A DNA stretch of 64,000 bases. It comes from Paenarthrobacter aurescens TC1. GTDB taxonomy: Bacteria; Actinomycetota; Actinomycetes; Actinomycetales; Micrococcaceae. Below are positions 1 through 10,897 of the stretch, piece by piece. The position numbers and the translations under genes are program-made. Position 1 is the stretch's first letter. Each line of letters starts with the position of its first letter. Where the stretch lies: the NCBI GenBank assembly GCA_000014925.1, contig CP000474.1, positions 2,852,001 to 2,916,000 of the forward strand, read 5' to 3'. The notes beneath the pieces were generated by a model that had not been told where the DNA came from, searched no databases, and saw only the letters and a list, made by a program, of their open reading frames with translations.

Positions 1-275
1 TTGGCTTCGGCACGGGCATCGGTGAGCTGCTGCTTGTACTCTTCAAGAGCTGCAGAAGCTTCCGCCTGGGCCGCTTCGGCCTTTGCAATGCCACCTTCGA
101 TTGCTTCGGCGCGCTCTGCGAAGGTCTTCTCGAACATCGGGACAACAAACTTGACCACGATGTACATGAGGACCGCAAAGCCCACGAGGACTACGCCCAT
201 TTCCCAGACGTTGGGAACGAGCGGATTAGCCTCCGCAGCGCCTTCAGTGGCGGCTGAGATGATCAGCTGATTCAT
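1..275 (-). CDS. atpF: F0F1 ATP synthase subunit B, N-terminal part (cut by window edge)
   Basis: This is the first 91 codons of the peripheral-stalk subunit b, which joins the membrane a subunit to F1. The visible part has an N-terminal hydrophobic segment (about residues 15-40, one membrane span) followed by an Ala/Glu/Lys-rich helix, the usual start of the b-subunit coiled coil. The ATG is at 275, about 50 bases downstream of atpE on the same strand, in the standard order a-c-b. The C-terminal two thirds lie outside the window. The identification rests on this topology and on position after atpB and atpE. Confidence 0.93.
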   Translation of the reverse strand, partial: MNQLIISAATEGAAEANPLVPNVWEMGVVLVGFAVLMYIVVKFVVPMFEKTFAERAEAIEGGIAKAEAAQAEASAALEEYKQQLTDARAEA

Positions 276-325
276 ATTTCACCCGTCCTATCTACTCGTG
301 CTTGGGATTCGCTTGGTTCTAAGGA

Positions 326-544
326 CTAGGAAAGAACGAAAGCGAAGACCAGGCCGAGGATGGCGAGAGCTTCAGTCAGTGCCAGACCAAGGAACGCGAT
401 CGGCTGCAGCACACGCTGAGCTTCCGGCTGACGTGCAACACCGTTGATGTACGCGGCGAACACGAGACCCACACCGATACCACCGCCGATGGCCGAGAGA
501 CCGTAGCCGATGAGGTTGAGGGAGCCGTTGATGGTGCCTTCCAT
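326..544 (-). CDS. atpE: F0F1 ATP synthase subunit c
   Basis: Proteolipid subunit c forms the rotor ring in the membrane and carries protons on one acidic residue. The 72-residue protein is two hydrophobic helices joined by the polar loop R-Q-P (38-40). Helix 1 has the Gly-rich packing motif GIGVG, and helix 2 carries the ion-binding Glu58 in LTEAL. Length is normal for actinobacteria. The gene sits between atpB and atpF with short gaps, so it is almost certainly co-transcribed with them. The homologous mycobacterial protein is the bedaquiline target. Confidence 0.97.
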   Translation of the reverse strand: MEGTINGSLNLIGYGLSAIGGGIGVGLVFAAYINGVARQPEAQRVLQPIAFLGLALTEALAILGLVFAFVLS

Positions 545-623
545 TTTTTCTTCCTTTCAAGATGCCGCCCGTGCGGCAGGTTGTTTGGGTTGCTTCATCC
601 CCGCGAGGGGAAGTTTTGGGAGC

Positions 624-1424
624 CTAGTGGCTGTCGGCGTGCAGGGCGCCTTCGATGTAGATCGCGGTCAACAGTGTGAACACGTAAGCCTGCAGGGCCA
701 TGATCAGTGCTTCGAGCATGTACATGGCCACGGCGCCTACCAGTACCAGTACCGATGCGCCCTTGAGCAGGACGTTCTCCTGCATGACAAGGAACTCGAT
801 GCCGGAACCGGCGAGCATGACGATCAAGTGGCCGGCCAGCATGGTCGCGAACAGACGGAGGCTGTGCGTGACGGGGCGGACCAGGAAGTTGGAGATGATT
901 TCGATCGGTACCACGATCGGCAGGATGTACCACGGAACACCGGAAGGAACTGTGGCGAGCTTGAAGTACTTCAGGCCGTTCTTCTTGATACCGATGATGA
1001 TCCAGGTGAAGTACACGATGCCGGCCATGACGTAGGCGCCGCCTACGTGCGAGAAGCTCGGAAGCTGGATCACCGGGATGGCGCCGTAGATGTTGTTCAC
1101 CAGAATGAAGAAGAACAGGCTGAACAGCAGCGGGACGTACTTGATGAAGTCCTTGCCGCCGATGATGTCCTTGGCGATGCCGTTACGGACGAAGCCGTAG
1201 GCCATCTCGCCTGCGAACTGCAGCTTGCCGGGAACCAGCTGCTGCTTACGTGCAGCGAGGATGAAGAATGTAGCGATAATGACGACCGATAGGATCACCA
1301 GCAACATCTGCTTGGAGAAGCCATCGTGCGCACCCCAAGGCAGGATTGCCGGCAGGTGCATTTCGTCGATTCCGGGTGGGGTGAATGACCCCGAATCCTG
1401 GGCGGGGAGCGCAAGCGCGATCAA
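624..1424 (-). CDS. atpB: F0F1 ATP synthase subunit a
   Basis: Subunit a forms the two proton half-channels against the c-ring. The 266-residue protein has several hydrophobic spans and the family signature around residues 186-200, where Arg190 in SLRLFATM is the essential stator arginine. The conserved stretch around GEMAYGFVR (72-80) is also typical. It is the first canonical F0 gene of the operon and lies downstream of two small membrane proteins that probably assist F0 assembly. The ATG at 1424 gives the expected length. Confidence 0.97.
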   Translation of the reverse strand: MIALALPAQDSGSFTPPGIDEMHLPAILPWGAHDGFSKQMLLVILSVVIIATFFILAARKQQLVPGKLQFAGEMAYGFVRNGIAKDIIGGKDFIKYVPLLFSLFFFILVNNIYGAIPVIQLPSFSHVGGAYVMAGIVYFTWIIIGIKKNGLKYFKLATVPSGVPWYILPIVVPIEIISNFLVRPVTHSLRLFATMLAGHLIVMLAGSGIEFLVMQENVLLKGASVLVLVGAVAMYMLEALIMALQAYVFTLLTAIYIEGALHADSH

Positions 1425-1505
1425 CGCGTTTCCTCTCTGCTGTGTCCATCATTGGGCATTGGTTGGAATCCGGACGCGTTGGACGCATCTGCATTCCTTG
1501 TGAAA

Positions 1506-1841
1506 TTATTTGGCATTACTGTCCCCGTCCGTGGACGGACCGCTGTCTGCGTTGCTCTCGCCAGAAGAGGAGCTTTGTCTGGTGAGGCCGTGCATATGGG
1601 AAAGATAGAACCCTCCTGCGGCTCCCAGCAGAGCGCCAAGGAGCACAATCCAGCGGGTCCCCCACAGATTATCCAGACCCCAGCCTATCAAACTCCAGAC
1701 AATGATCCCGCCAATGATGTAGCTGAAGACGGCAATGCCGGCGTTGTATCCGCCGTCGTTTCCGGCTTCCGCGGATTCATTGCGGTTGGCAGCTTGCTGA
1801 TCAGTCACAGCCGGGCGTGAATAGCGCTTACGCGGGGACAT
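1506..1841 (-). CDS. AtpZ/AtpI-like small membrane protein upstream of atpB
   Basis: A 111-residue protein with two closely spaced hydrophobic helices (about residues 33-53 and 62-80), a hairpin typical of AtpZ/AtpI-type proteins encoded ahead of ATP synthase operons. These are thought to help c-ring assembly or cation supply, but function in actinobacteria is not settled. The C-terminal 25 residues are a Ser/Asp/Gly-rich hydrophilic tail. I chose the ATG at 1841 because the reading frame upstream of it is an unrelated Ser/Arg-rich shadow, and because this start overlaps the preceding gene by 14 bases, as in coupled operons. Confidence 0.75.
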   Translation of the reverse strand: MSPRKRYSRPAVTDQQAANRNESAEAGNDGGYNAGIAVFSYIIGGIIVWSLIGWGLDNLWGTRWIVLLGALLGAAGGFYLSHMHGLTRQSSSSGESNADSGPSTDGDSNAK

Positions 1842-2319
1842 CCGGGCCGCCTTTCTGCTCAGCAGGATCGTTGTAGATCTGCAGGCGGGCCTTGCTGAAG
1901 CCATAGATCTCGGCGGCTTGCCAGAAGACGACGGTGACCACGGCGCCGATGAGGAACCAACGGTCGTGGAGCCATTCCGGAGCGCCGAGTACAAAGAGCA
2001 CAACGGCGAATCCGACCACCTTGATGAAATACGTCGCAACAAAGAGGCCGACTGCACCGGAGGGGTTGTTACGGCCAACGAAGTGGCCGATCAGGAGGCT
2101 GATCCCAAAGAAGAGCATGACCAGCACGGCACCGAACGCGGCTGAAAGCGCGCCCTGCCCGCCATTGATGAAGGCTGCGATCACACAGGTGACGGCCGTG
2201 GCCGCTACTGCTGCTGCAGCGCTAAGAAGAAGCAACCGGAGCCACAACGAGGACGGCTGACCAACAGATCCAACACCACGTTTACCGGACGGGCGTCCGG
2301 TTTCGGCGTTGGATGTCAT
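1828..2319 (-). CDS. Four-helix membrane protein, ATP synthase operon leader gene (AtpI-like)
   Basis: A 163-residue protein with four predicted membrane helices (roughly 27-48, 58-80, 88-112 and 120-138) and hydrophilic termini. Position directly before atpB, behind the AtpZ-like gene, and the topology resemble the AtpI/Rv1303 family found at this place in actinobacterial atp operons. No catalytic motif is visible. A role as assembly factor is inferred from synteny only. The ATG at 2319 is the first start of the open frame; the region up to 2438 should hold a promoter or leader for the atp operon. Confidence 0.72.
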   Translation of the reverse strand: MTSNAETGRPSGKRGVGSVGQPSSLWLRLLLLSAAAAVAATAVTCVIAAFINGGQGALSAAFGAVLVMLFFGISLLIGHFVGRNNPSGAVGLFVATYFIKVVGFAVVLFVLGAPEWLHDRWFLIGAVVTVVFWQAAEIYGFSKARLQIYNDPAEQKGGPDVPA

Positions 2320-2438
2320 GGGGATACCAATCCTCGTGGCACAGGTGCCATATTCTCAAAGTGGGGTTACGGGCGAGTGACTGTCCGCAGAAAGAATTCT
2401 ACATGAGATAGAACTGTGACCATAACCGGCCGTCACAA

Positions 2439-3551
2439 CTACTCCCCAGGCCGCGTGGAGTTCCGGGTGAAGTAGGGCCACGCCGTCACGGCGGCCATGA
2501 CCAGCGCTGCCGCTATGACCACGATGAGCACGATTTGCCATGGGAACACAGCAAAGGCGACACCGCCGAAGGCAAGAATGCACGTCCACACATAGAGCAT
2601 GACGACGGCGCTGCGGTGCGAGTATCCGAGGTCCACCAACTTGTGGTGGAGGTGCCCGCGATCAGCCGACCACGGCGATTGGCCTCTGGCTGTTCTCCGG
2701 ACAACAGCCATCCCCAGGTCAAGAAGGGGAAGGGACAGTACCGCGAAAGGAAGCAAAATAGGAACGATCGTGGGGATACCGTTGGCGCGGTCGTAGAGGC
2801 CGGACCCGATCTGTCCAGTGGCCACAACACCGGCGGAAGCCATGAGCAAGCCGATAAGCATTGCCCCGGAATCTCCCATGAAGATTTTGGCGGGGAACCA
2901 ATTATGCGGCAGGAACCCGATGCAACTGCCAACCAGGATGGCCATCAGGAGTGTTGCGAGATCCGAGTTGTCCGTGGATGGGTTGTTACGGTGTACCCAG
3001 TACGCGGTGAGGAAGAAGGCTCCGCCACCAATGATCGCGACTCCGGCGGCCAAACCGTCCAGTCCGTCGATAAAGTTGACGGCATTCATGGTGGTGACAA
3101 TGAGGCCGGCCGTCAGCACAATCTGGACCACCTCGGACTCAAGGAAAATCGGTTCAGGGATGAAGGGCACCACAGACATCCGCACACCCCAGATAGCCAC
3201 AATGAACGCTGCCGCGGCCTGGCCCAGAAGTTTGATCCACCAGCGGATGTCGAGGATATCGTCCGCGACCCCCACGGCGACGATCACTACAGCACCGGCC
3301 AGGATCCCCCAGGGGGCATCGTTGTGCCTGAAAATGTCCTTGACGAAAAAGGAATTGCTCGCGACTACCAACGCGGCGAAGAAGCCCACAAAGATGCCCA
3401 GTCCCCCAAGTTTGGAGATCAGGGCTGAGTGCATGTCACGGCTTCGGATGGGTTGGTACAAACGGAGCTTGTTTCCCACCACACGGGCACCCCATGTCCC
3501 GGCATACGCCACAACCGCAGCCGTAAGGGCCATCAGCATGTACATGATCAT
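2439..3551 (-). CDS. wecA: WecA/MraY-family undecaprenyl-phosphate sugar-1-phosphate transferase
   Basis: The polytopic enzyme transfers a GlcNAc- or related sugar-1-phosphate from its UDP donor to undecaprenyl phosphate, starting a cell-envelope glycan. In the 370-residue product the family motifs are all present: the Asp pair in GVADDILDI (95-102), the segment NAVNFIDGLDGLAAG (156-170), and PAKIFMGDSGA (220-230), with about ten hydrophobic helices. I prefer the ATG at 3551 (next Met at 3545), because the open frame further upstream is Arg-rich and unlike membrane protein. In mycobacteria the homologue (rfe/wecA) occupies the same place before the atp genes. The two adjacent glycosyltransferases probably act on its lipid-linked product. 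Confidence 0.9.
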   Translation of the reverse strand: MIMYMLMALTAAVVAYAGTWGARVVGNKLRLYQPIRSRDMHSALISKLGGLGIFVGFFAALVVASNSFFVKDIFRHNDAPWGILAGAVVIVAVGVADDILDIRWWIKLLGQAAAAFIVAIWGVRMSVVPFIPEPIFLESEVVQIVLTAGLIVTTMNAVNFIDGLDGLAAGVAIIGGGAFFLTAYWVHRNNPSTDNSDLATLLMAILVGSCIGFLPHNWFPAKIFMGDSGAMLIGLLMASAGVVATGQIGSGLYDRANGIPTIVPILLPFAVLSLPLLDLGMAVVRRTARGQSPWSADRGHLHHKLVDLGYSHRSAVVMLYVWTCILAFGGVAFAVFPWQIVLIVVIAAALVMAAVTAWPYFTRNSTRPGE

Positions 3552-3824
3552 GCCGCGGCCCCAAAGAGCAGCCCGATGAATAACCGGGAAACCTGGATCA
3601 CTGCACGCAGCCGGCGCGCACTGCCGCGAAATTGAGCGCAGCTCAGGGTGTGGAATTCTGTCTTTGGATAAATGGAACTTCTCCGTCGCCATGCCTGCAC
3701 CGGCTGTGCCGAATGTTGCGGGATTTCTGTGGACTCTTGTCACGATACTAATGCCAACGGTCGTGACCACCCTGTGACGCAGCCGCCAAACCCAGCGTGT
3801 TTGGCTGAGGTTAAGCTGCGTGGC

Positions 3825-3864
3825 TCTTACCGAACCGGCTCTTGTCTTACCGAACCGGCTCTTG
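3825..3864. repeat. Perfect 20-bp tandem duplication at a gene end
   Basis: Bases 3825-3844 and 3845-3864 are identical 20-base units. The gene-proximal unit contains the last codons and TAA stop of the family 2 glycosyltransferase; the second lies just past the stop. It looks like a recent slippage duplication without effect on the reading frame. Confidence 0.9.
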
Positions 3865-4803
3865 AACATTGCGCAACGCGTAGATGCCTTGGAGCACTTG
3901 GTCGTTGGAACGCGGGGCTTTCAGGCTGTGCCGCAGGCCCTTGAAAAACCCGGCCAATAGCACTTTGCGGTTGGGCGAGGCCGCGATGGTACGGGTCCAG
4001 TTGCGCAGCGAAGCACCGGTGAACAGGACCTTTTCCCACGGCGCCAAGGCATTCGATCGGGTATAGACCCAGAGCTTGTTCCGCACTTCATAGTAGAAGC
4101 GGGGGCCCGGATCTGCTCCCGCGTCGCCAAAGACCTTGGTGTGGTGGTTGGCCACGGAGGCGTTGGTGGTCAAGGCGGTCCCCCGGCGGGAAATCCTGGC
4201 GGTGTACTCGAGATCATCGTTCCAGATGAAGTAGTCCGCAATAGGGAGGCCATGCTGTTGGATCTCTTCAGCACGTATCAGCACCGAAACGAACGATGCA
4301 GTCCGGATTTGGGTCGCACCCAGCCGGGCAGCTGCGCTGCGCTCGTTCTCGCTTGCTCCCATCCGCGGCCGCATGCGGTTCATCGGATGGTCGCGGCCAT
4401 CAGTCCACACAACACGGCTTGCAATAAAGGCCGGGGCCTTACCTGCTGCCTGTCGGTAGGACTCCGATACGTCCAATGCTTCGCGAAGGGCATCCGGCTG
4501 CGGTTCCGTGTCGTCATCCATGATCCACACGTGGTCCGCGCGGTGGTCCAGTACGGCCCGTTCCATGCCGACAACGAACCCCCCGGCCCCGCCCACGTTC
4601 GTGTTCAAGGTAACCACATCAGTGGTCACCGTGCCTTGGTACTGCTGGAGGAACTCGGCGGTGCCGTCCGTGGAGGCGTTGTCCACGATGACGACGGCGT
4701 CCGGTACCCGGGTACCTGAAGCGATGCCTTCCAGGGTTGTCTGGAGGAGTTCACGCCGGTTATAGGTCACTACAACAGCGACCACTACAGGGTGGGACGT
4801 CAT
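3847..4803 (-). CDS. Family 2 glycosyltransferase (rhamnosyl/galactofuranosyl-transferase type)
   Basis: A 318-residue GT-A fold glycosyltransferase. The nucleotide-binding start VVVTYNRRELL (residues 10-20), VDNASTDGT (40-48) and the metal-binding triad WIMDDDTEP with Asp96-98 are clear. The DDD form with a following segment resembling GlfT1/rhamnosyltransferase-like enzymes suggests a UDP-galactofuranose or dTDP-rhamnose donor, but the donor cannot be read from the sequence. The gene starts exactly one base after the WecG-like gene ends, so the two are translationally coupled and probably extend the same lipid-linked glycan. No membrane span is seen, so it is expected at the cytoplasmic face. 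Confidence 0.85.
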   Translation of the reverse strand: MTSHPVVVAVVVTYNRRELLQTTLEGIASGTRVPDAVVIVDNASTDGTAEFLQQYQGTVTTDVVTLNTNVGGAGGFVVGMERAVLDHRADHVWIMDDDTEPQPDALREALDVSESYRQAAGKAPAFIASRVVWTDGRDHPMNRMRPRMGASENERSAAARLGATQIRTASFVSVLIRAEEIQQHGLPIADYFIWNDDLEYTARISRRGTALTTNASVANHHTKVFGDAGADPGPRFYYEVRNKLWVYTRSNALAPWEKVLFTGASLRNWTRTIAASPNRKVLLAGFFKGLRHSLKAPRSNDQVLQGIYALRNVQEPVR

Positions 4804-5589
4804 TTACTTGCCTTTGGTCTTGGATGGTTGGAAGCGGCGCCGGATCAGCAGGCCTGCCAGCTTCCAAGGTTCAACAAAAACTCTGTAGGCCACGCGGCCC
4901 GGGTGCAGGACCAGGCGCCAAGCCCATTCGAGCCCCAAGCGTCCGAGCCAGCGTGGCGCCAGTTTTTGGATGCCTGCAACTTGTTCAATGGCACCTCCTA
5001 CAGCGCAGTAGAGGGCGGGCGGCAATTCCGGGAGCCTACGGTGCAGGACAGTTTCCTGAAGGGGCATCCCGAGTCCGATCAGGACCAACTGCGGTCGGAA
5101 GTCCGTCAGCCAGTCCACCACCGCGTCTTCCAGGGCGCTGTCCCACCCCTCACCCGGCATACCGTCCACTGTTGCACCGGGGACGATAGCGCGCAGCCGG
5201 GCGACCGCCGTCGTATTGGCCGCGCGTCCCGCGCCTACTACGGCCACGCGCTCCAGACCCTCGACCTTTCCAAGCTCCGGGATCCAATCCATGGAACCCA
5301 GCCGGTAGGCCATTGTTCCCTCACCCAAGGGCTGGAGTTGACGCTTGTGGGCGAATCCCCAGAGCATCGCAACGGGAGCACCATCCAAGAGGACGATCGG
5401 ACTGCCCTCATACAAAGAACGGACATCCGGGCGCGAATGAAGCAACGTGATGCTGTGAAGGTTGTGTCCAAGCACCGTGGCGGTTGTGCCTGAGGCGATG
5501 AGCCCGCCCATGGCCTCAATAAGCTCATTGACGCGCAACGGAGTGGCGTCGACGTCAAGGACGGGGACGCGTTGGCGCTCCGGAATCAT
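4804..5589 (-). CDS. WecG/TagA/CpsF-family glycosyltransferase
   Basis: A 261-residue protein of the GT26 family, which adds N-acetylmannosaminyl, glucosyl or similar residues to an undecaprenyl-PP-linked sugar. The family hallmarks are the N-terminal half with LDGAPV and the central GLGMPLQE segment followed by a conserved GG(A/I)IEQVAG region. Length is standard. It overlaps the Sua5-type gene upstream by four bases and abuts the next glycosyltransferase. With wecA it forms an initiating transferase / second-sugar / extending-sugar set, consistent with teichoic-acid-like or secondary wall polysaccharide synthesis. Confidence 0.88.
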   Translation of the reverse strand: MIPERQRVPVLDVDATPLRVNELIEAMGGLIASGTTATVLGHNLHSITLLHSRPDVRSLYEGSPIVLLDGAPVAMLWGFAHKRQLQPLGEGTMAYRLGSMDWIPELGKVEGLERVAVVGAGRAANTTAVARLRAIVPGATVDGMPGEGWDSALEDAVVDWLTDFRPQLVLIGLGMPLQETVLHRRLPELPPALYCAVGGAIEQVAGIQKLAPRWLGRLGLEWAWRLVLHPGRVAYRVFVEPWKLAGLLIRRRFQPSKTKGK

Positions 5590-6500
5590 TCTGGCTTGGC
5601 TTCCTTTGAGGCCTCTGGCTTCACCGTTTCCAGCGTTGAGTCCTCGACGGCGGCGGCTTCCGTTACTTCCACAGGCGCGTCATCCGCTGTTGTGGGCTTC
5701 TCTTGGGGAACGATGGCTTCCTCAGCAGGTTCATCGACAGCCGCAGTATGCTCTGCGGCGCCGGCTGCTGTGGTTCCTTCAGGCGCCGCGTCGTCCACAG
5801 CAGGCTCCTCCGCAGGAATGGTGTCGGCGGCGCCCAGGGTCTCGCCAATGCCCAGTATCGACGGAACAATTTCGCGGAGCCGCTCCAGCTCAATGGCTCC
5901 TTGGCGCACTACCCGAAACGGAGTGGACGTGGCGTCAACAATGGTGGAGGGCAGGGCAGCAGTCCCCTTGATCGGACGGAAACCGCCTTCAAGGTAGACC
6001 TCAACGGACTCCGCCAGTTGGAGTCTCGCTTCCGAGGCTGTCTGTGCCGCTTCCTGGCCCGTCCGGTTGGCGGAGGAAACAGCCAAGGGACCCGTGAGCC
6101 CCAGGAGTTCCAGGGCAATCTGGTCATCAGGCATCCTCAGGGCAACGGTGCCCTTGGTGTCACCGAGGTCCCAGTCCAAGGACGGCTGTGCATGCAGGAT
6201 CAGCGTCAACCCACCCGGCCAGAAGGCTTGAGCCAGTGCCCGGGCATCGGCGGGTACGTCGGTGGCAAGTCCATCCAAGGCGTTGACCCGGGGAATCAGG
6301 ACCGGAGGAGGCATCTGCCGACTGCGACCTTTGGAGGCCAGCAACATGGTCACGGCCAACGGCGAAAAGGCATCAGCAGCAATACCGTAGACAGTGTCCG
6401 TTGGCAGCACGATGCACTTCTTTTCGCTGATGGCGCGTTGGGCATGCTGAAGCCCTTCAGCCCGCTGGTCATCGGAAGTGCAGTTATAGGTTGTGGTCAC
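5586..6500 (-). CDS. L-threonylcarbamoyladenylate synthase (Sua5/YrdC) with long acidic tail
   Basis: The enzyme makes threonylcarbamoyl-AMP from Thr, bicarbonate and ATP for the t6A modification of ANN-decoding tRNAs. The YrdC domain covers residues 12-215, with the signature PTDTVYGI (33-40), the basic KGRSR loop (57-61) and SSANRTG (142-148). Residues 222-304 form an Ala/Glu/Pro/Thr-rich, probably disordered tail that is not part of the usual Sua5 C-terminal domain. The gene lies directly downstream of prmC, as in mycobacteria, and overlaps the WecG-like gene by four bases. Confidence 0.92.
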   Translation of the reverse strand: MTTTYNCTSDDQRAEGLQHAQRAISEKKCIVLPTDTVYGIAADAFSPLAVTMLLASKGRSRQMPPPVLIPRVNALDGLATDVPADARALAQAFWPGGLTLILHAQPSLDWDLGDTKGTVALRMPDDQIALELLGLTGPLAVSSANRTGQEAAQTASEARLQLAESVEVYLEGGFRPIKGTAALPSTIVDATSTPFRVVRQGAIELERLREIVPSILGIGETLGAADTIPAEEPAVDDAAPEGTTAAGAAEHTAAVDEPAEEAIVPQEKPTTADDAPVEVTEAAAVEDSTLETVKPEASKEAKPE

Positions 6501-6512
6501 AGCGCTATTCTT

Positions 6513-7385
6513 TCACTCATCAGGAGAGGGGCTTGCCAGGATCGCGCTGGTGGCACGTTCCTTGCCGTTCAGGTCGCAGTGCGTGGTGACGTTGTTCCAA
6601 CGTCCGGTGCGTTCCAGCATCCCCGCGATCCATACTGCTTGGACCTCCGCGTGCTCCATCACGAAGAAACCACCGGGTTTGAGGAGGCGGGCCGCTGAGG
6701 CCGCCGCCGCCGTCGGAAGTACCATGCCGTCCGCTCCCCCACCGTACAGTGCCTCCGGCGGATCATGGAGGGCAACTTCAGGCTCTGTGGGGATGGCTTC
6801 GGACGGAATGTACGGCGGATTGGATACGACGACGTCGAACGTTCCGTTGTGCTCGGGAAGGGCATCCCGCAGGTCGCCTTGCACCAAGGTCACGCCCAGC
6901 GGTTCGAGGTTCTTCGCAGCCCAGGCGTGGGCAAAGGTACTGAACTCCACTGCATGGACTTCAGCGCCCGGAACCTCATGGGCAATGGATCCGGCGATGG
7001 CACCGGATCCTGTCCCGAGGTCCACCACCTTGGGCGTGGGCACTCCCGCGACGTGATCAATGACCAACTGGACCACCGATTCCGTTTCAGGACGGGGAAT
7101 GAAGACACCCGGCCCCACGCACAACTCAAGATGGCGGAAATACGCGACGCCGGTGATGTGCTGGAGGGGGACCCGTCCGGCCCGCTCCTCCACCAGTTCC
7201 CCGTAGCCTTCCGGAGCGGGCGTGTCGCCGAGCAACATGGCACGCAGGCGGCCAAGGCCGACACCGAGCAGGTGTTCGGCAAGCAACTCGGCATCGACAC
7301 GCGGGCTGGGCACACCGGCTTCGGCTAAGACGGCAGTAGCCTCGCGAACGGCGTCCGCGAGGCTCTGACCTTGGTAAAACGTCAT
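6513..7385 (-). CDS. prmC: Peptide chain release factor N5-glutamine methyltransferase
   Basis: PrmC methylates the Gln of the GGQ motif of RF1 and RF2. The 290-residue protein has an N-terminal helical substrate-binding domain (1-80), a SAM-binding motif VDLGTGSG (121-128) and the catalytic NPPY (189-192), all diagnostic. It lies 36 bases downstream of prfA, whose product is its substrate, and 12 bases upstream of the Sua5-type gene. Length is normal. Confidence 0.96.
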   Translation of the reverse strand: MTFYQGQSLADAVREATAVLAEAGVPSPRVDAELLAEHLLGVGLGRLRAMLLGDTPAPEGYGELVEERAGRVPLQHITGVAYFRHLELCVGPGVFIPRPETESVVQLVIDHVAGVPTPKVVDLGTGSGAIAGSIAHEVPGAEVHAVEFSTFAHAWAAKNLEPLGVTLVQGDLRDALPEHNGTFDVVVSNPPYIPSEAIPTEPEVALHDPPEALYGGGADGMVLPTAAAASAARLLKPGGFFVMEHAEVQAVWIAGMLERTGRWNNVTTHCDLNGKERATSAILASPSPDE

Positions 7386-7421
7386 GGATGAACTCTGCTG
7401 TGGTTGTTGTCCGGCAGGCAG

Positions 7422-8501
7422 TTATTCGCCGATGGCATCCAGGCGGGCCTGCTCGTCTGCTTCAATGGCTGACTGGATCACGGGTTCAAGATCGCCGTTC
7501 ATGACGGCGTCAAGGTTGTAAGCCTTGTAGCCGGTGCGGTGGTCCGCGATACGGTTTTCCGGGAAGTTGTACGTACGGATGCGCTCTGAACGGTCCATGG
7601 TGCGGATCTGCGACTTGCGCTGTTCGGAGTTGGCGGCGTCGATTTGTTCCTGCTGGTGTGCCAAGAGACGGGCACGAAGGACGCGCATACCGGCTTCACG
7701 GTTCTGCAGCTGCGACTTTTCGTTCTGCATGGCCACCACGATGCCCGTAGGCAAGTGAGTGATGCGGACAGCGGAGTCAGTGGTGTTCACGGACTGCCCA
7801 CCCGGACCGGATGAACGGTAAACATCGATCTTGAGGTCGTTCTGGTTGATCTCGAGTTCCTCAGGCTCATCAACTTCCGGGAGCACCAGGACGCCGGCAG
7901 CCGACGTGTGGATACGACCCTGCGACTCGGTTACGGGAACACGCTGGACGCGGTGAACGCCGCCTTCAAATTTCAAACGGGCAAAAACGCCCTGTGCGGG
8001 ATCGTTCGAATTGCCCTTGATGGCGACGGCAACGTCCTTGTATCCACCAAGATCGGATTCGGTTGCGGAGATCATTTCGGTCTTCCAGCCCCGCGATTCG
8101 GCGTAACGCATGTACATGCGCAGAAGATCACCGGCGAACAAAGCAGCTTCGTCGCCGCCTTCGCCGCCCTTCACTTCAAGGATCACGTTGCGGGCATCGT
8201 CCGGATCACGCGGGATCAGCAGACGGCGCAGCCGCTCTTGTGCCGCGGGGATCTGTTCCTCCAACTGCACAACCTCGGCAGCGAATTCGGGATCCTCGTC
8301 AGCCATCTCTTTGGCAGCTTCCAGATCATCGTTGAGCCCGCGCCACTTGTTGTAAGCCTCCACAATGCCCTGAAGCTGAGCGGATCGCCGCCCCAACTTC
8401 CTGGCAGCAGACTGATCGGCATAAACGGCAGGATCACTCAACTGCGCCTGAATAGCAGCATGCTCATCAAGCAATCCCTGTACGGACTCAAACATTTTCA
8501 A
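7422..8501 (-). CDS. prfA: Peptide chain release factor 1
   Basis: RF1 reads UAA and UAG and triggers peptide release. The 359-residue product shows the stop-codon-reading PxT motif as PVT (189-191) and the catalytic GGQ (234-236), and lacks the SPF motif found in the RF2 gene at the right end of the window. Two in-frame ATGs (8501 and 8495) are possible starts. It precedes prmC in the conserved prfA-prmC order. Upstream lies a nested palindrome rather than the rpmE gene often found here. Confidence 0.97.
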   Translation of the reverse strand: MKMFESVQGLLDEHAAIQAQLSDPAVYADQSAARKLGRRSAQLQGIVEAYNKWRGLNDDLEAAKEMADEDPEFAAEVVQLEEQIPAAQERLRRLLIPRDPDDARNVILEVKGGEGGDEAALFAGDLLRMYMRYAESRGWKTEMISATESDLGGYKDVAVAIKGNSNDPAQGVFARLKFEGGVHRVQRVPVTESQGRIHTSAAGVLVLPEVDEPEELEINQNDLKIDVYRSSGPGGQSVNTTDSAVRITHLPTGIVVAMQNEKSQLQNREAGMRVLRARLLAHQQEQIDAANSEQRKSQIRTMDRSERIRTYNFPENRIADHRTGYKAYNLDAVMNGDLEPVIQSAIEADEQARLDAIGE

Positions 8502-8613
8502 ACCTCTTTCGACTCGCAGACAAGTCTAGTTGCGACGATTGGTGACTTAACGACCAACCGCTCAAATAAGCCGGCCAGCGAAGGTGACGGCAACGCCCAA
8601 GGTGACCTGACCG

Positions 8614-8731
8614 CCGTCGAGTAATTTTGCCGTCCCGGGAGTGGCATCGGGCCTGTCGTAGCGTTGCTGCCGACGTACGCAGTACGTCGGCAGCAACGCG
8701 AAGGGGCGGGGCCGGCAAAATTACTCGACGG
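8614..8731. repeat. Nested (two-tier) palindromic element between rho and prfA
   Basis: An outer 18-base arm at 8614-8631 is exactly complementary to 8714-8731. Nested inside, 8661-8678 is exactly complementary to 8682-8699 with a three-base loop. The element begins 18 bases after the rho stop codon (minus-strand direction). It has no coding potential and no transposase. The architecture resembles REP/BIME or small MITE-like elements; it could also act as a transcript-stabilising or terminator-like hairpin. Only one copy is seen in this window. Confidence 0.8.
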
Positions 8732-8749
8732 CCCCACCCCCAGATAACG

Positions 8750-10897
<2,148 letters not shown>

